Of a stretch of DNA of 64,000 bases, positions 52,102 to 64,000 are shown in pieces (the stretch's first letter is position 1; the number at the start of each line of letters is the position of its first letter). The notes under the pieces were generated by a model that was not told the DNA's origin, did not search any database, and worked only from the letters and a program-made list of their open reading frames with translations. The DNA is taken from NCBI GenBank assembly GCA_034620365.1, contig JAQGEQ010000299.1, positions 248,001 to 312,000 on the forward strand, given 5' to 3'. The stretch comes from Pegea sp. RAD2-039. Lineage: Eukaryota > Chordata > Thaliacea > Salpida > Salpidae. Position numbers and translations under genes: made by a program.

Positions 52102-55033
52102 TATCTTCCGTATTTCCTCTTCAATTTACGCTTCAATTAATCTTCTGTAGAAATTTATTTAACTTTTTCTAATCTCTAAGCTGTGATAGATGTTTCTTTG
52201 TACTTTCACTGTATCTCTTGCGTAAGCTGTTCACCACAAAAGTGTTTCCAATAAACATTTTTCAAATTTATTTGTTGATTTTGCGAATAATTTTTCTTTA
52301 GCATATAACTAGATGTTGAATGAAAACCATCTACATCAAGTTTGGAAATTGCTGTAGTTGCCACGTCTGCGAATATTTAAGTCGTTAACTGGATCTCAAA
52401 TCAACACAAAAATATAATTTTGTTTCAAGTGTTTGACCAACTTAATTTGATTAAATATTTATTTTGTATCTAAAAAAATCTTCTTAAAATTCACTTGGTA
52501 AACACAAAATGTAAATTATTAGATTAAAGCATATTTTGCGAACCACATTATTTGATAAATGAAATGTGTGATTTAAACCACTAAAAGTAAAAAGGATCAA
52601 GTTCAAGTTTAAAAAGTTAATAATTTACCTACATAAAATTTCTAATCATTTTACTTTATCAATTAGTTGTTTTTAAATATTTTTAATAAAGAAGTTATGA
52701 CATTAAACTCGTTATTGATTAGTCTTACTTTTGCGTATTTAAATGAGCAATCTTAGTTAGAAATGTTGTATACTCATCAGAAAAAATTTACCATTTGTAG
52801 TTGTAAAAGTTATTTTCAAAAATATTTTCAAATTTGTTCATATATTATATTCAAAAACTATAAATATCATTATTGTAACTTAATTTATATAAAAGTTCAA
52901 TTGTAAAGTTCAATTCAGATGAACTCTAAGATGTTACTGCAAATGAAATGGATCATATTCCAAACTTGAAGTTCTAAATAAGAAAATTCTGTTTTCTATT
53001 TATATGAATAAAGCTAGATAATATGTTAATAGTTTGAAGAAACATCAATTTTTTGACTTAAATTATGGAAACAAACTTTTAATAAACTAATTTAAATTAA
53101 AATCGGACTAAATTTTGCAAAAGTTATACGCAACAAGTGAATATTTGAGACATGAAAACTTCTTTAAGTAAATAGATATTAATTTATTAGGGTAGTAGAA
53201 ATCACTTAATTTGTAAATAAACAAAAATAGCAGCAATTGATATTTGACTTATTTCCATTTGTTTATTTATTCAGCTTTATAAATTTTACTGACTTTATTG
53301 ATAGAATAGAACTTGATAAATCATCAACTTATTACATAAAGTTATTATTGTATTACATGAAAAAATTGAAATAAAGGATTGTTTGATATGAACAGTTTAA
53401 ATCATATAATGATAAATCAAGGTACTACAGCTTAAAATCGTAACAAAATAAAAATATAAAGAAAATATATCAAAACTTATGAATGTTAAAACGTTTGAAA
53501 ACTACTTAAAGTTGAACTGAAAAAAAAAACTTTGAATTAAGTCAAAAAATATTGGGCGAAATTACTATCGTAAATAAAACATAAAAAATTACAAAGCAAA
53601 ATCGAACGTTAAACTTGATTCAGTGTTTTTAGATTTTTGACTTTTGTATTTTAATTAAAACCTATTTAAAGAATCAGTTTTAAAAGAATATCTTTCTGTT
53701 TGATGTTTTTTGTCTAGTTTAAATCTTCTGTGATGAAAGTTTTTAAGTAGCTGTAGTATTGACTCTAAATTATTTCTATAACGATATATAAAAATAATTT
53801 ATTGTTTTCAAATTGTTGGTTCTAATACTTATTCTGTAAACTCTAATATTTAGCCTTTTTGTAGTTTATTAGTTTTTTTTAGATAATGTTTGTTGATGTA
53901 GTTTGAATAAAAATGTATAGATTTAAAATAGAGTAAATATTTTATATATAAAAGACATTTTACAAAATAAAGTTCTTAAAATGTGTGAGAAAAAATCAGT
54001 TTATTCCTTTCATCATTTTTGATAAAATCTATTTAATTTTGAAGTTTATTTAATTTGGTCTTTAAAATCATTTATTGATCAATTAACTTTTGATGAGATT
54101 AGTTTTTATAACTCTGTTTTGTTTAATTAATTTAAATAAAATTTGTTTAAGTTATCTAATAAATTATTTTTTTAATTTGCATTATGAGCTGTTGTTTCTG
54201 ACAAGTTTTCTGAATCTGATAAAACTTGTATTTAAATATTATAAAAACTGATACTTAAAGTTGTGATATTTATAGTTTCCATAAATATGTTTTTATAGTT
54301 GTACTATTGGTTGCTTATTTATTTTGAATATTATAATTTTGGTTGCTTTTTGGTTATTGTATCTTAACATAAAATGATATATAAAAGTTTATTTATATAA
54401 AGTATTTATTTAAAGTATATAACTTTTAAATTAGTAAAATAAGAATCAAAATATAATTAATAAAAATTAAATGTATTTATTGAATAATCTAAATTTATTC
54501 TTAAAGATGATTTAAATCACAAATTGTTCAACATTTTTTTATATTTTTTACCATGTTTTTATTCATATATCAGTTGTGATTCAAGTTTATTTTTGATTCT
54601 GTAATTTGCTTTTTAGTGTAATATATACAATGGTTTATCTGTTATTATTTCAAGTATAATAACATAAAAAGTTAAGTTTATTTGACTAAACATAATTCTG
54701 TTTATGTTTGTTCAAAATTTCTGTTTTCTTATCAGAATGTGGTGTCTGTAATTTTTTCAAGAAACTTAATCAGTTTTATTTTAAACCAATCAAAAGAAAA
54801 GTTATTTATTTTATGTTATATTATGATTTTAATAAATTTTTACTTAACTAGATGAAGTAGTTATTAATAATTTTATGTATTATCATTTTGTGAGTTAATT
54901 TATGACTTTTTTGAACAACTTTATAAGTCGATAAAGTAGTTTATACAAACTAATATTAATATGGAAAGTATTCAATGATAAAGTTTATATTTTCAGTTTT
55001 ACAAGTATCAAATATAGGCAACTATTAGTCAAG
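52102..55033. other. DNAH6 3' region and spacer upstream of PSMD12
   Basis: Composition falls back abruptly to strongly AT-rich after the dynein stop codon. Apart from a polyadenylation signal I see no gene. A splice-acceptor-like ATATAG about 15 bases before the PSMD12 ATG suggests a 5' untranslated exon somewhere in this stretch. Confidence 0.5.
52250..52255 (+). terminator. Polyadenylation signal of DNAH6
   Basis: AATAAA about 150 bases after the stop codon, the first canonical hexamer downstream. Confidence 0.6.
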
Positions 55034-56401
55034 ATGTCTTCTGGTGATGGTTCTTTAGAAAGAATGGAGGTTGATTATAGTGATACAGTTGATAAATTAT
55101 TACCAGAATGTCAACAACTTGCTGATAAAGGCGCACTAAATGAAGCGCTTGAAAAGTTACATATGATGGAAAAGCAAACACGTGTGGCTTGTGATGCTAT
55201 TTCTAATGGACGTATTATGGTCAAAGCTGTCCAACTTTGTTTAGAAGGTAGAGCTTGGCCTAAAATGAATGATATAATTGTTGTGTATACAAAAAAAAGA
55301 AGTCAGTTGAAGCAAGCAGTTGCTAAGATGATACAGGAATGTGTGACCTATCTCGATAAAACTCCTGATATGGATACCAAGTTAAAGTTGATTGAAACTT
55401 TACGAACTGTAACAGAAGGAAAGATTTATGTTGAGAATGAGCGAGCCAGACTCACGATGATTCTGTCTAAGATCAAAGAAGATAATGGAGACATTAGTGA
55501 AGCAGCTAACATCTTACAAGAGTTACAAGTGGAGACATTTGGAACTATGGAACGAAAAGAAAAAATTGAATTCATTTTGGAGCAGATGAGATTGTGTCTT
55601 GCGAAGAAAGATTACATCCGTGTTCAGATCATTTCAAAGAAGATCAGTCATCGATTCTTCGAGAAATCTGATAGTGAAGAAGTACAACAACTGAAAATTC
55701 GATATTATGAAATGATGATTGAGTTAGATCTGTCAGATTCCAACTATCTCGACACTTGCAAGCACTTCAAAGCTCTTTATGATACACCTCTCATCAAAGA
55801 AGATAAAATCAAATGGAAGAAAGCTCTTAAGAGCGCTGTACTCTATGTCCTCCTCTCACCTCATGATAATGAGCAAAATGATCTTCTTCATCGAATCAAG
55901 CTTGAAAAGCATTTAGATGAGATCCCGAAATACAAGGACTTGATTGATTGCTTCACTTGTCAGGAATTGATGCAACTTCAAACCTTCACAGCAAACTTTG
56001 AACACGAGTTGAGAGAGGGGAGTTCAGGGAGCCCGTGTACTGATGTCTTCCTGCACACCACAGAAGGTACCAAACGATGGAAAGACTTTGGAAATCGCGT
56101 CGTTGAGCATAATATTCGAATCATGGCTAAATACTACACTAGAATCACTTCTAAGAGAATGGCGAGTCTGCTGGACTTAACTGTGGACCAAGCAGAAGAA
56201 TATTTGGCCAAATTGGTGGTCAACAAAACCATCTTTGCTAAGATTGACCGCATGGCAGGAATCGTCAACTTTACTCGCCAGCGAGACCCTAATGATGTCC
56301 TAGACGAGTGGTCCACATCTATGAATAAGTTGATGGAGTTGGTCAACAAGACCACTCATCTTATAGCTAAAGAAGAAATGGTCCACGCCCTCAAGGCCTA
56401 G
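55034..56401 (+). CDS. PSMD12: 26S proteasome non-ATPase regulatory subunit 12 (Rpn5)
   Basis: One uninterrupted frame of 455 residues, about the length of animal PSMD12. It is a lid subunit of the 19S regulatory particle, acting in nucleus and cytosol in degradation of ubiquitinated proteins. The N-terminal two thirds are helical repeats ([21 protein letters not shown] near residue 19), and the C-terminal third is a PCI winged-helix domain ([19 protein letters not shown], then [17 protein letters not shown] and [18 protein letters not shown]), ending in the helical tail that enters the lid bundle. The ATG at 55034 gives the usual start, [16 protein letters not shown]. It has no coding introns, unlike every other larger gene here. 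Its 3' half and 3' flank are richer in G+C than its 5' half. Confidence 0.95.
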   Translation: MSSGDGSLERMEVDYSDTVDKLLPECQQLADKGALNEALEKLHMMEKQTRVACDAISNGRIMVKAVQLCLEGRAWPKMNDIIVVYTKKRSQLKQAVAKMIQECVTYLDKTPDMDTKLKLIETLRTVTEGKIYVENERARLTMILSKIKEDNGDISEAANILQELQVETFGTMERKEKIEFILEQMRLCLAKKDYIRVQIISKKISHRFFEKSDSEEVQQLKIRYYEMMIELDLSDSNYLDTCKHFKALYDTPLIKEDKIKWKKALKSAVLYVLLSPHDNEQNDLLHRIKLEKHLDEIPKYKDLIDCFTCQELMQLQTFTANFEHELREGSSGSPCTDVFLHTTEGTKRWKDFGNRVVEHNIRIMAKYYTRITSKRMASLLDLTVDQAEEYLAKLVVNKTIFAKIDRMAGIVNFTRQRDPNDVLDEWSTSMNKLMELVNKTTHLIAKEEMVHALKA

Positions 56402-59400
56402 ACCTTTTACTTGCTCGCTACCCCCACCTAGTGACCAATCTTTATCTGTTTGAATTTTATGTAAAAGTCTTCAGCAGCGGATGTTGGTGGGAGTTTTAGG
56501 ATTTTTTGTCTTGCTAACTGATATTTGTGGAGTTTATTGAAGAAAAGCTGTTTGTGACGTCGATCAACTCCATTTGTTTATTCGATCGCGGATGGAATGA
56601 CGTCATCTACGCTTTTTATTTATGTGTAAATACGAGAAAACGACAAGCTCAAAACTTTGTTGTTGTTGTTTTCTTTTTGTATATCTTAATTTAACAATAA
56701 ACTATTTTCATAAGCTGTTTCTGTTTGTTTCGATTTTGTCGTTTATTTCAAGCAAGTTAAAGATGGTTTGCTAATTACAAACAGATTTCAATCTTAACTA
56801 AATATTTCGTAGAAAAACTTTGATTTAATATTAGGGAAAATGTTGTCGGTTAATTGGTTGATGATAAATAGATTTAATTGTTCATTTCGACAAATAGCAG
56901 ACGCAGCAATAAATTACATTTCTACAGAATCATTTGAACCTTCTGTGTCTGAAATTATGACTGAATAGAAAGATTAAAACATCTGTAGTCGGATATTTCC
57001 ACCTTAATCAAGTTTCTTCTAAAGTTAAACCAATTTAATCATTACTTAAATATCATCAACCGAAAAAGTATCGACCTTCTCAGCTCGCTTTTTTACAAAA
57101 ATCTTTTTAAGAAACCTTTATCTTCTAATAATTTTTCTTTTTTAACCTGTTCACCTTAAAGGTTAGATCAGTCTATTCTGTTATTTTTAATCAATTTTTT
57201 GACGGTTTATCTTATAAGCTTTCTGGCAAGCTAGGGAATAGAGCATGAATATTTATTTCAAAATATAAAGTTCATTCACTTTTTCATATATTTATCTTAA
57301 TTATGGTTCCGGCATGATTTAAATTTCTACATAGAAATATTTCGACTTAATTAATATTACGTTTAAAATATTTGAACAAAATTTTTAACTCAGCTAATAA
57401 GACATTCAAATATAATAGAATAAGATTTTGCATTAGGCGGAAAATAGTTTTGTAAATTAAACTTTAAATACACACAAGTAAAAAAACATTACAGATTTAC
57501 ATTGAAGAAAAATCAATAAAAAATAATCTATACAAATAAAAGTAGACGTTTAAACATTTTTGTTTAACTTTTTTCTACTCTTTTAGTTAAACATACCATA
57601 TGCAATATTAAATGCAAATTTTTCTATTATTTTAATCATAAAAATACCACAGATAAATTCTTTAAATCGATTTAAGTAGTTAACATTGTTGCTTTTTATA
57701 GAAATAATAAATATTTAATTTATCAGGATGTAAAATTATCAGTTAATTTTTTGCAGACTTTCCATTTACCTTTTGAAATAAAATGTGGTTTAATATTTAA
57801 CATTATCAATCACTTTAACTTCATTAAAAGCATATGTAAGCAGTGAATAGATTCATTTAAACATTCTAATAAAGTAATTAAAACTTCTTTTTTAAAACAG
57901 GTAACTATTTAAACAGTTTTCTCGATGTACAAGCAATCTACAGGAAGCAGAAATAACCTCATAACTTGTTTTTGTAGAAAACTTACCTCCAAATTTCCTC
58001 ATTTTAATCACTAATCGATAATTAAAATTTACAATATTATTTTTTACACAATTCAAATTTGTTTTTAAACATGTTTCAAGCAGATTGAAGAGTATTTTGT
58101 AATAATAATAAAAGTTAACATTAGATTTCAATTTAAGCAAATTAAGATAGGAATACTAGCTATGATTGAGCAAAATTACAACATGATGAAATAAATGTAG
58201 AAAAATTTCAACAAATCACTTAATGGAATTTTGAGGTTTTAATTACTGTATTTTTATTGAGATGAAATTTGAAAAGTACTTTATTTGCTTTATAAATGTT
58301 CAGAAGGTTATTCCATGAATAGCATCTCAATGACTAAAATTAAATTTCCAAGGAACTTTTTGAGCTAATGATTTGAAAATAGTTTTCTCTAAATAATCTT
58401 TTTGCTCCGCCTTCATATATCAATAAAGAACTATTTTTATCAACAAACCAAGTAGTGGTCAGTTTCAAAAACTTTTGATTTAACCACACTTCATTCTATT
58501 ATTTAAAACCTTTTTTTAAACTTATTGATCTGAAAGTTTTATTTTTATTGACAAGTGGGAAGCGATAAATGAGTTTTTGGATTTTTAAATAACTTGATGA
58601 GATGGAAATAGAAAAATTTGACTGATGGAATTTGGTTTGCAAACTTATTTTGATATTTAATAAAATTTAGAAGATGACAAACTCATCAACTTCAGCTTTT
58701 GTTGATCAAAGTTAGATGAATGATATTAGAAAGAGATTGTATTAAGCAATACAACGGAGGTCTTTCTAAAATATCCAAAAAGAGCTTGCAATTAAACTGA
58801 TGAATATTTTATTGACAGCTTCTGTCCACTATTTAAAAGACTTTACATCTGATCAGCAACTTTCAAAATCCATCAATTCGTTTGTAAAAAGATTTCGTAA
58901 AATTAAACAAATAATCCGCTAATTGAACTACAGATTGATTCCTACTTCCATGTCTGATGACAAGGAAGTTATTTACAGATTCTGGTATCTTATAGAAGTC
59001 TTGCTGAAAAGTGATAACGACAGATTTTGTACTTGTTGAATAATTTAGAATTTGAACTTTTTTGTAATTAGCAGAAATTTAATAATTTAATCTGAAGCTA
59101 AGAATAAATCGATAAGTTATTAAGCAAAAATAGAAATTTGCTGAAAACTTAAAAAAAAGTTTAAAAAATAACTCCATAAACATGAAAATCTAACCAGATC
59201 TTCATAAAGAAGATTTATCTTTATCTTCATAAGAAGAAAAGAGATAAAAAGACACAGACATCTTAAGATGATAGCCACAAAAAAATTTTAGAGGAAAAAA
59301 TAGAAAAAAAATGATCAGAAACCAAATTCACATTTATCCTATTAATAAAGTGAGATGTTAAACGTCAAATTATCAGACGCCAAAAAGTTTCTAAATATAA

Positions 59401-59626
59401 ATTTATTTAGATATTGATCAAATTAAATATAGATGAAAACTGCGCGGAAAACGGTTTTTGATGAACAACAAATATGAAAAAATTGAAGATGATTTAGAAA
59501 ATCTAAAAGCTTCAGAAAAGATTTCATCATAAAAACTAAAAAAGAGTTTTTGAAATAGCTCAATGGCAAGACTTACTTGTTACTTATCAAATCGACATTC
59601 ATAAAAAGAAGCTTTCACAGCTGATT
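56402..59626. other. Spacer between convergent PSMD12 and RNF144-like genes
   Basis: Holds both 3' ends. One TGACGTCA palindrome lies at 56598-56605 in the presumed PSMD12 3' untranslated region. The rest is AT-rich without supported genes. Confidence 0.55.
56696..56701 (+). terminator. Polyadenylation signal of PSMD12
   Basis: AATAAA about 295 bases after the stop codon, preceded by a T/G-rich stretch. Confidence 0.6.
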
Positions 59627-61871
59627 TCATTTCGGTAATAAATTTCCATCAATATTTGCGGATGTAGAACTTAATTCAATTGCTACAAGTCCACTTGATC
59701 TAATTGGATGTTGATCTTCGGATGTTTGATGGCTTGTAGAAGTGGTTTGTGCAGATGATTTTGTTTTTCGCTGGTTGTTGTACAGCTGACGACTTCTTCT
59801 CTGAAGATGACATCAAATATCAGTTGGATGAGGAGATTAGAAGATCACATCACCTTGCTGTTGAACTCTTTCAACTTGTAACATAGAAACAGGGGAGCTG
59901 CTAGTAGTAGTATTGGTGAAGAAATGATAACAAGAAGATAAAAAGCGATAAAAAGACCAATTATCTGTAAAAGAGCAGATGAGAAGACTGTTGCAACGAT
60001 CTTTAACTTACTCCTAAACGATGACGTAACACCTGCGCGCGGCTATGTCCCAACATGTTCCTACAAGGTCCTTTGTCGTAGTGACGAAGCATAAAGTCGT
60101 TCTGTAGAAAATTTTTTTCGATGTTTCAAATCAACTTTTATTTAAATTTTTTTATTGGAAACACTAAAATTGGAAGTGAAACTATGAAGAAAATTTCATC
60201 AAGAAAAAGGTTTCAAATATCGGAGTTGATGGAAAATCAACCTGAGAGGCGAGTTTGAAACTCGCGAAGCTTCTTTTTCTACAATTTTATCAACAATTGA
60301 AGACACTTACATCAAGAAGTTTGAGACAATACCAACAAAACACGTGGTTACAGTTTTTACAGATCATCTGCGCACAGCCTCGATTCCTTTCAATCGGAAT
60401 CCCACAAAAGGGACATCTTTTGATGATATCGCCCCGGTCCGGTCCATTTAAAAGTCTACAAGTAAGATGTTGGTGACCGGATGGTCGTAAGTTGGACAAC
60501 TCACCCGAACTTCATTCGTAGTTTGTTGAAATCTTTACTTTTGCTCGTGGATTCCACTAAACCTTGATGGCATTCATGAAGAGGTTGCCACTGAGAAGAA
60601 GAACTGATGTTTAGAAGCATTTGAATCAGAGTTAGTCGAGTCATGACTCTTACCTCAGAGTGACAGAAGTAACAGAAGCGATGTTGACACTAAAGAAGCA
60701 AAAAAAAGAGATTATCAGAAGATGTAGATGAGGAAGATCTCACTTCAGTACAAGACACAGAAAACGCTCCCAGAGGATAAGTGATCTTCACCATATTCTC
60801 ATCAACTGGAACCTTGCAAACCGCTGAGCAGGAAGTCTTCGGACAAAAGGTACGAGAAGGATCGATAGCGACTTCTAAACATCGATTTATTAGTAAACAA
60901 TTTCACTTCATATAAATTGAAGGAAATTTATTGAAATTAAATACGTGACGTTTAAAAGAGACTTTTGATAAAAAGCTTTTCTCTTTTACAGCTTAAAAAT
61001 AGAAAAATGTTCAACGGATTACAGAAATATGTTTAATATAAATAAAGTAATTCTCTAAATTAGTTGATACTGTAACCAGAATAAATGTTAGTAATTGTTT
61101 AGATGTAGAAGTCTGTAAAACCTTGCTCAAATTTCAATCTCTGATATTTTGAAAACTTGTCATCATTTCCAAGAAGTTCTTTGATCTAAAGATAAAAACA
61201 TTTTAAATAAAAATTGAGAAAATTTCAAATGTCGTTAAGCCTTATGTTGAAAATCCAATCACCTCATTTAAGCTTAAGACTCCCAGTTTGGGACAATTTG
61301 AATCAGGGCATGTTACAGATATTACGTGTTGTCGATCATTAACTAAAGTTGATACATACATCTTCATACACTGATAAATACAAAATATCTTCATCAATAT
61401 TAGAAATAAATAAATTAGTAATATTGCTATTTTTTGTATCTAGGTTCTATCTTATCCGCGTAAACCAAACACGAGCGATACTTTGAGTAAGATGGGGGGC
61501 TAAACTATCCCGACCACCCAGTGACCTTGGACAGTAGTCACAAAATTGTAAGTTTTCTGCTTTTTCGTCGTCTTTGCATTTCGCAAAGCAACCACAAGAC
61601 TATTGCAATCAAATTTAGTAATTTATTTACCTCTAAACAAAACATACAACTGCAAGACTGGATCTTCATTAGTTCATCTTTAGCAAACTCGTCGTTAAGA
61701 CATAACTTGCAAAACATATCTGCTTCATCTACTAGAAAAGCAATTTAGTTGTGAAACCAGATAAAAGATAATTGAAATGTTACCTGGTATAGAAATACAA
61801 CAATCATTTTGTTTATTTACTTCGTTTTCAATTAATTTTGTATCTTCAGTTGTAGAGGTAGAATAATTCAT
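59627..61871 (-). CDS. RNF144: RBR E3 ubiquitin ligase of the RNF144 type
   Basis: Eleven minus-strand exons (61784-61871, 61631-61731, 61263-61370, 61122-61185, 60744-60874, 60654-60689, 60505-60590, 60311-60455, 60012-60101, 59854-59964, 59627-59800) join in phase to 377 residues. RING1 starts at CKLCL (37-41) and continues with [14 protein letters not shown]; the in-between-RING domain holds FCPKTSC (130-136) and FCYFCH. RING2 (about 219-250) reads [20 protein letters not shown]232 in GCAQM is the catalytic cysteine that accepts ubiquitin as a thioester in RBR enzymes. [17 protein letters not shown] and a C-terminal hydrophobic span (about 285-312) are RNF144A/B features, so it is probably membrane-anchored. 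A polar tail of about 60 residues beyond the span makes it longer than the vertebrate proteins. A or B cannot be assigned. Confidence 0.9.
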
Positions 61872-64000
61872 TTTAAGTAAACTAACAAAATAACAGACTT
61901 ACAAAGAAATATATATTTTTTTAATTTTATTAATTATTACTTAACAGAAACTAATCAAATAATTGATATTTGTAAACATCCTGATATAAATAAAACAGTA
62001 TTTCTAATACTGTATCTTTTAGCAAAATAAGTAGATAAAAAATAGTCATAATAGTTTCAATTCTAAAGAGAAAAATTCAATAAGAAAAAGTTTTAGGTTT
62101 CTAATAAATATTTTCAGAAAGATAAAAAATCATTGAAAAAAATACTTAAAACTATTTAACTATAACTATAATTTAACTTTATATATATTACAGTGAATGA
62201 ATAAGAAGTTTTATGATAAGATTAATAATTTCATTTCTCATAACTTTTGAAAACAAAGAATTTTGTTTAGGCAAAACAACATAATTTCTGATAAAAGAAA
62301 AAACTTTGACAGCTGTTCTAGAGAAGTTTTTAAAAAGAAATCTACAATACAGCAATACATATTTGTCTGATACAAATATTTGAGTTTGACTTTAAATATT
62401 TATTTCTAAAAACATTTCATAAGACACAAAGTTAATAGAATAATTTTTAAGTAATTTGTATAATTTCAATCATGTTTATGACATAGATAAGAAGTTTCTT
62501 AATTCTATACAATAAATGATGCAGATGAAACAGAATGCAATGGCTAAACTTCAAAAATATCATTTATTTTAAGCTATAAACAAAACAAAGAAAATCAAAA
62601 AAATTTGTTTTTATTTTATACGATCATATGATGTATACCTATGAAATTACAAAAATAAATTACAATAATCAAATTAAGCTTTAAAACTTGCTGAGATTAA
62701 CAAAAATTATTAAGAAGTTAAAGTAAAACAATATGATACTACAAAAACTCCTTTAATTAATTTTAAAAAAATACAAAAATATTATGTTTGACACAATAGT
62801 TAAAATTAAAATATAAAAATGCAAGGTATTTGCGATACGATGTTCTTAGAACGCATTCTTAGAACCAATTTAAATACTCATTTGGCTGTAATCATGCCCA
62901 CATAGTTCTTCGTAAGCCTCATGCCATTCTAGAGTTAACACTTGAGTTATTTTTTGCTTTAACCATTTCGCCCTTTGACATACAAGTTTGAAATTTTTCT
63001 TAGTTTTTTTTAATTTTGTAAAGAAAATTTATACAATCAACTCTTTTCTTATAATTTTTTTCATTAGGCGTAAAAAATATGATCACAAGTTTGTCAGTCA
63101 ACTATTTTTTTAAGTTAAAAAGATACACATTGTTTTCTCTCAGACAGCTTTTCAAGTAATTAAAAGGGTAATAATGAAAGAAAGTTGAGTATTTAAAATG
63201 GTGATGTACTGTAATATTAAAAATCATTAAATTTTGTAAACTGTAATTGAATAATTTCAATTACTAAACAAGCATATGTACTTCTTTCTAGCAGTATTGT
63301 TAAAACATATGTCAGAATCACTCGTGTTGTTCAAGCAGAAGTTGAACCGTTATAACATTGCCAACACTGCCATTTCTAAACTGTGAATTTTTCCTCTTTT
63401 TTTAATATTATTGTAATTCCATGTAGTTGTTCACTGTTATATGCTTTGAGGACTACCGAAATTCCATGGGTTACACCTTTTTCTTTTTATATTTCAAACT
63501 TAATGGATGTTATTTATGAGAATGTGTGTTAGCGGGAGGTGCTCTCTTCAGGCACCCTCCTTTTCATTTATTGTAATAAATAAATAAATTGTAACAGCTG
63601 AATATTGTTTCTAGCGATTAGTTTTCATATTTAGTAAGTGGTTTGTTCAGGTTAGTTATTATTTATCATTTGCTTGTAGTATTGACATTATCTGTTATTA
63701 CTTTATTATCAATAATTTATTCAGTAATCTAAAATTTTCATTCAAATATTCATTCTTGATATTATTCAACATTATTTTATTAAAGTTTGATTTATAATAA
63801 TTCTAATAAAACGAACAAGGCAGCACAGATATTTCATTATAAATTTACTTTATTACATTTCTTACTTTGGCAATTTACAAGTTATGGGTAACATAGCATT
63901 AAGCTATTTAATTAACTTTATCTAAAATAGCTTGTTAAATATACTAAAATATATTTTTCAAATGATAGATTTAAATTTATTCTGAAAATATAAAAGTTAA
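61872..64000. other. 5' flank of the RNF144-like gene
   Basis: AT-rich; holds only the dispersed element at 63317-63575. No other gene is visible up to the window edge. Confidence 0.55.
63317..63575 (+). mobile_element. Dispersed element sharing the SINE 3' tail (copy B)
   Basis: Plus-strand counterpart of 32697-32975. The tail folds as a hairpin: GGAGGTGC (63535-63542) pairs with GCACCCTCC (63552-63560) with one bulged base. An AT-rich run of TAAATAAATAAAT type follows. Confidence 0.75.

Noticed and set aside
57892..58140. 82-codon minus-strand frame.
   Set aside because: Rich in Leu/Asn/Lys/Tyr, as expected of AT-rich non-coding DNA; no domain.

Overview
The window is nuclear DNA of a multicellular animal. 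Every larger gene is split by GT-AG introns, most of them only about 45-80 bases in the intron-dense genes. The gene set includes a ciliary dynein, a PAQR membrane receptor, an RNF144-type RBR ligase and a Golgi fucosyltransferase. A motile-cilium dynein argues against nematodes and most arthropods. The very short introns and AT-rich spacers would fit a compact invertebrate genome such as a sponge, but the sequence alone does not fix the taxon.

Layout. (1) Bases 1-18447: three head-to-tail copies of a unit of about 7.14 kb, each with a five-exon alpha-1,3-fucosyltransferase (GT10) gene on the + strand. Copies 1 and 2 also hold a truncated GT10 fragment, a remnant of the neighbouring F-box gene and a tRNA-derived SINE; copy 3 is shorter. 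(2) 18600-22249 (-): a complete 15-exon F-box/leucine-rich-repeat gene (about 660 aa), assembled here exon by exon, with two GC-AG introns. (3) 26415-28367 (-): a seven-exon PAQR gene (331 aa). (4) 34258-52101 (+): a full-length axonemal dynein heavy chain matching DNAH6 from N-terminal tail to C-terminus, with dozens of exons, a tRNA-Ala(TGC) gene inside one intron and a 21-bp minisatellite inside another. (5) 55034-56401 (+): an uninterrupted proteasome lid subunit gene, PSMD12/Rpn5. (6) 59627-61871 (-): an 11-exon RNF144-like RBR E3 ligase (377 aa). The remaining spacers are AT-rich with no supported genes. Two copies of a second dispersed element, in opposite orientation at 32.7 and 63.3 kb, share their 3' tail with the SINE of the fucosyltransferase unit.

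The genes do not form one pathway; they are independent loci. The least expected structure lies in two places. In the DNAH6 introns, separate introns share interior sequence in families resembling introners, the palindrome TGACGTCA recurs about 13 times, and a perfect RFX X-box overlaps one 5' splice site. In the fucosyltransferase array, copy 3 differs from copies 1 and 2 almost only inside exon 4 and the first half of exon 5, while the intron between them is identical.
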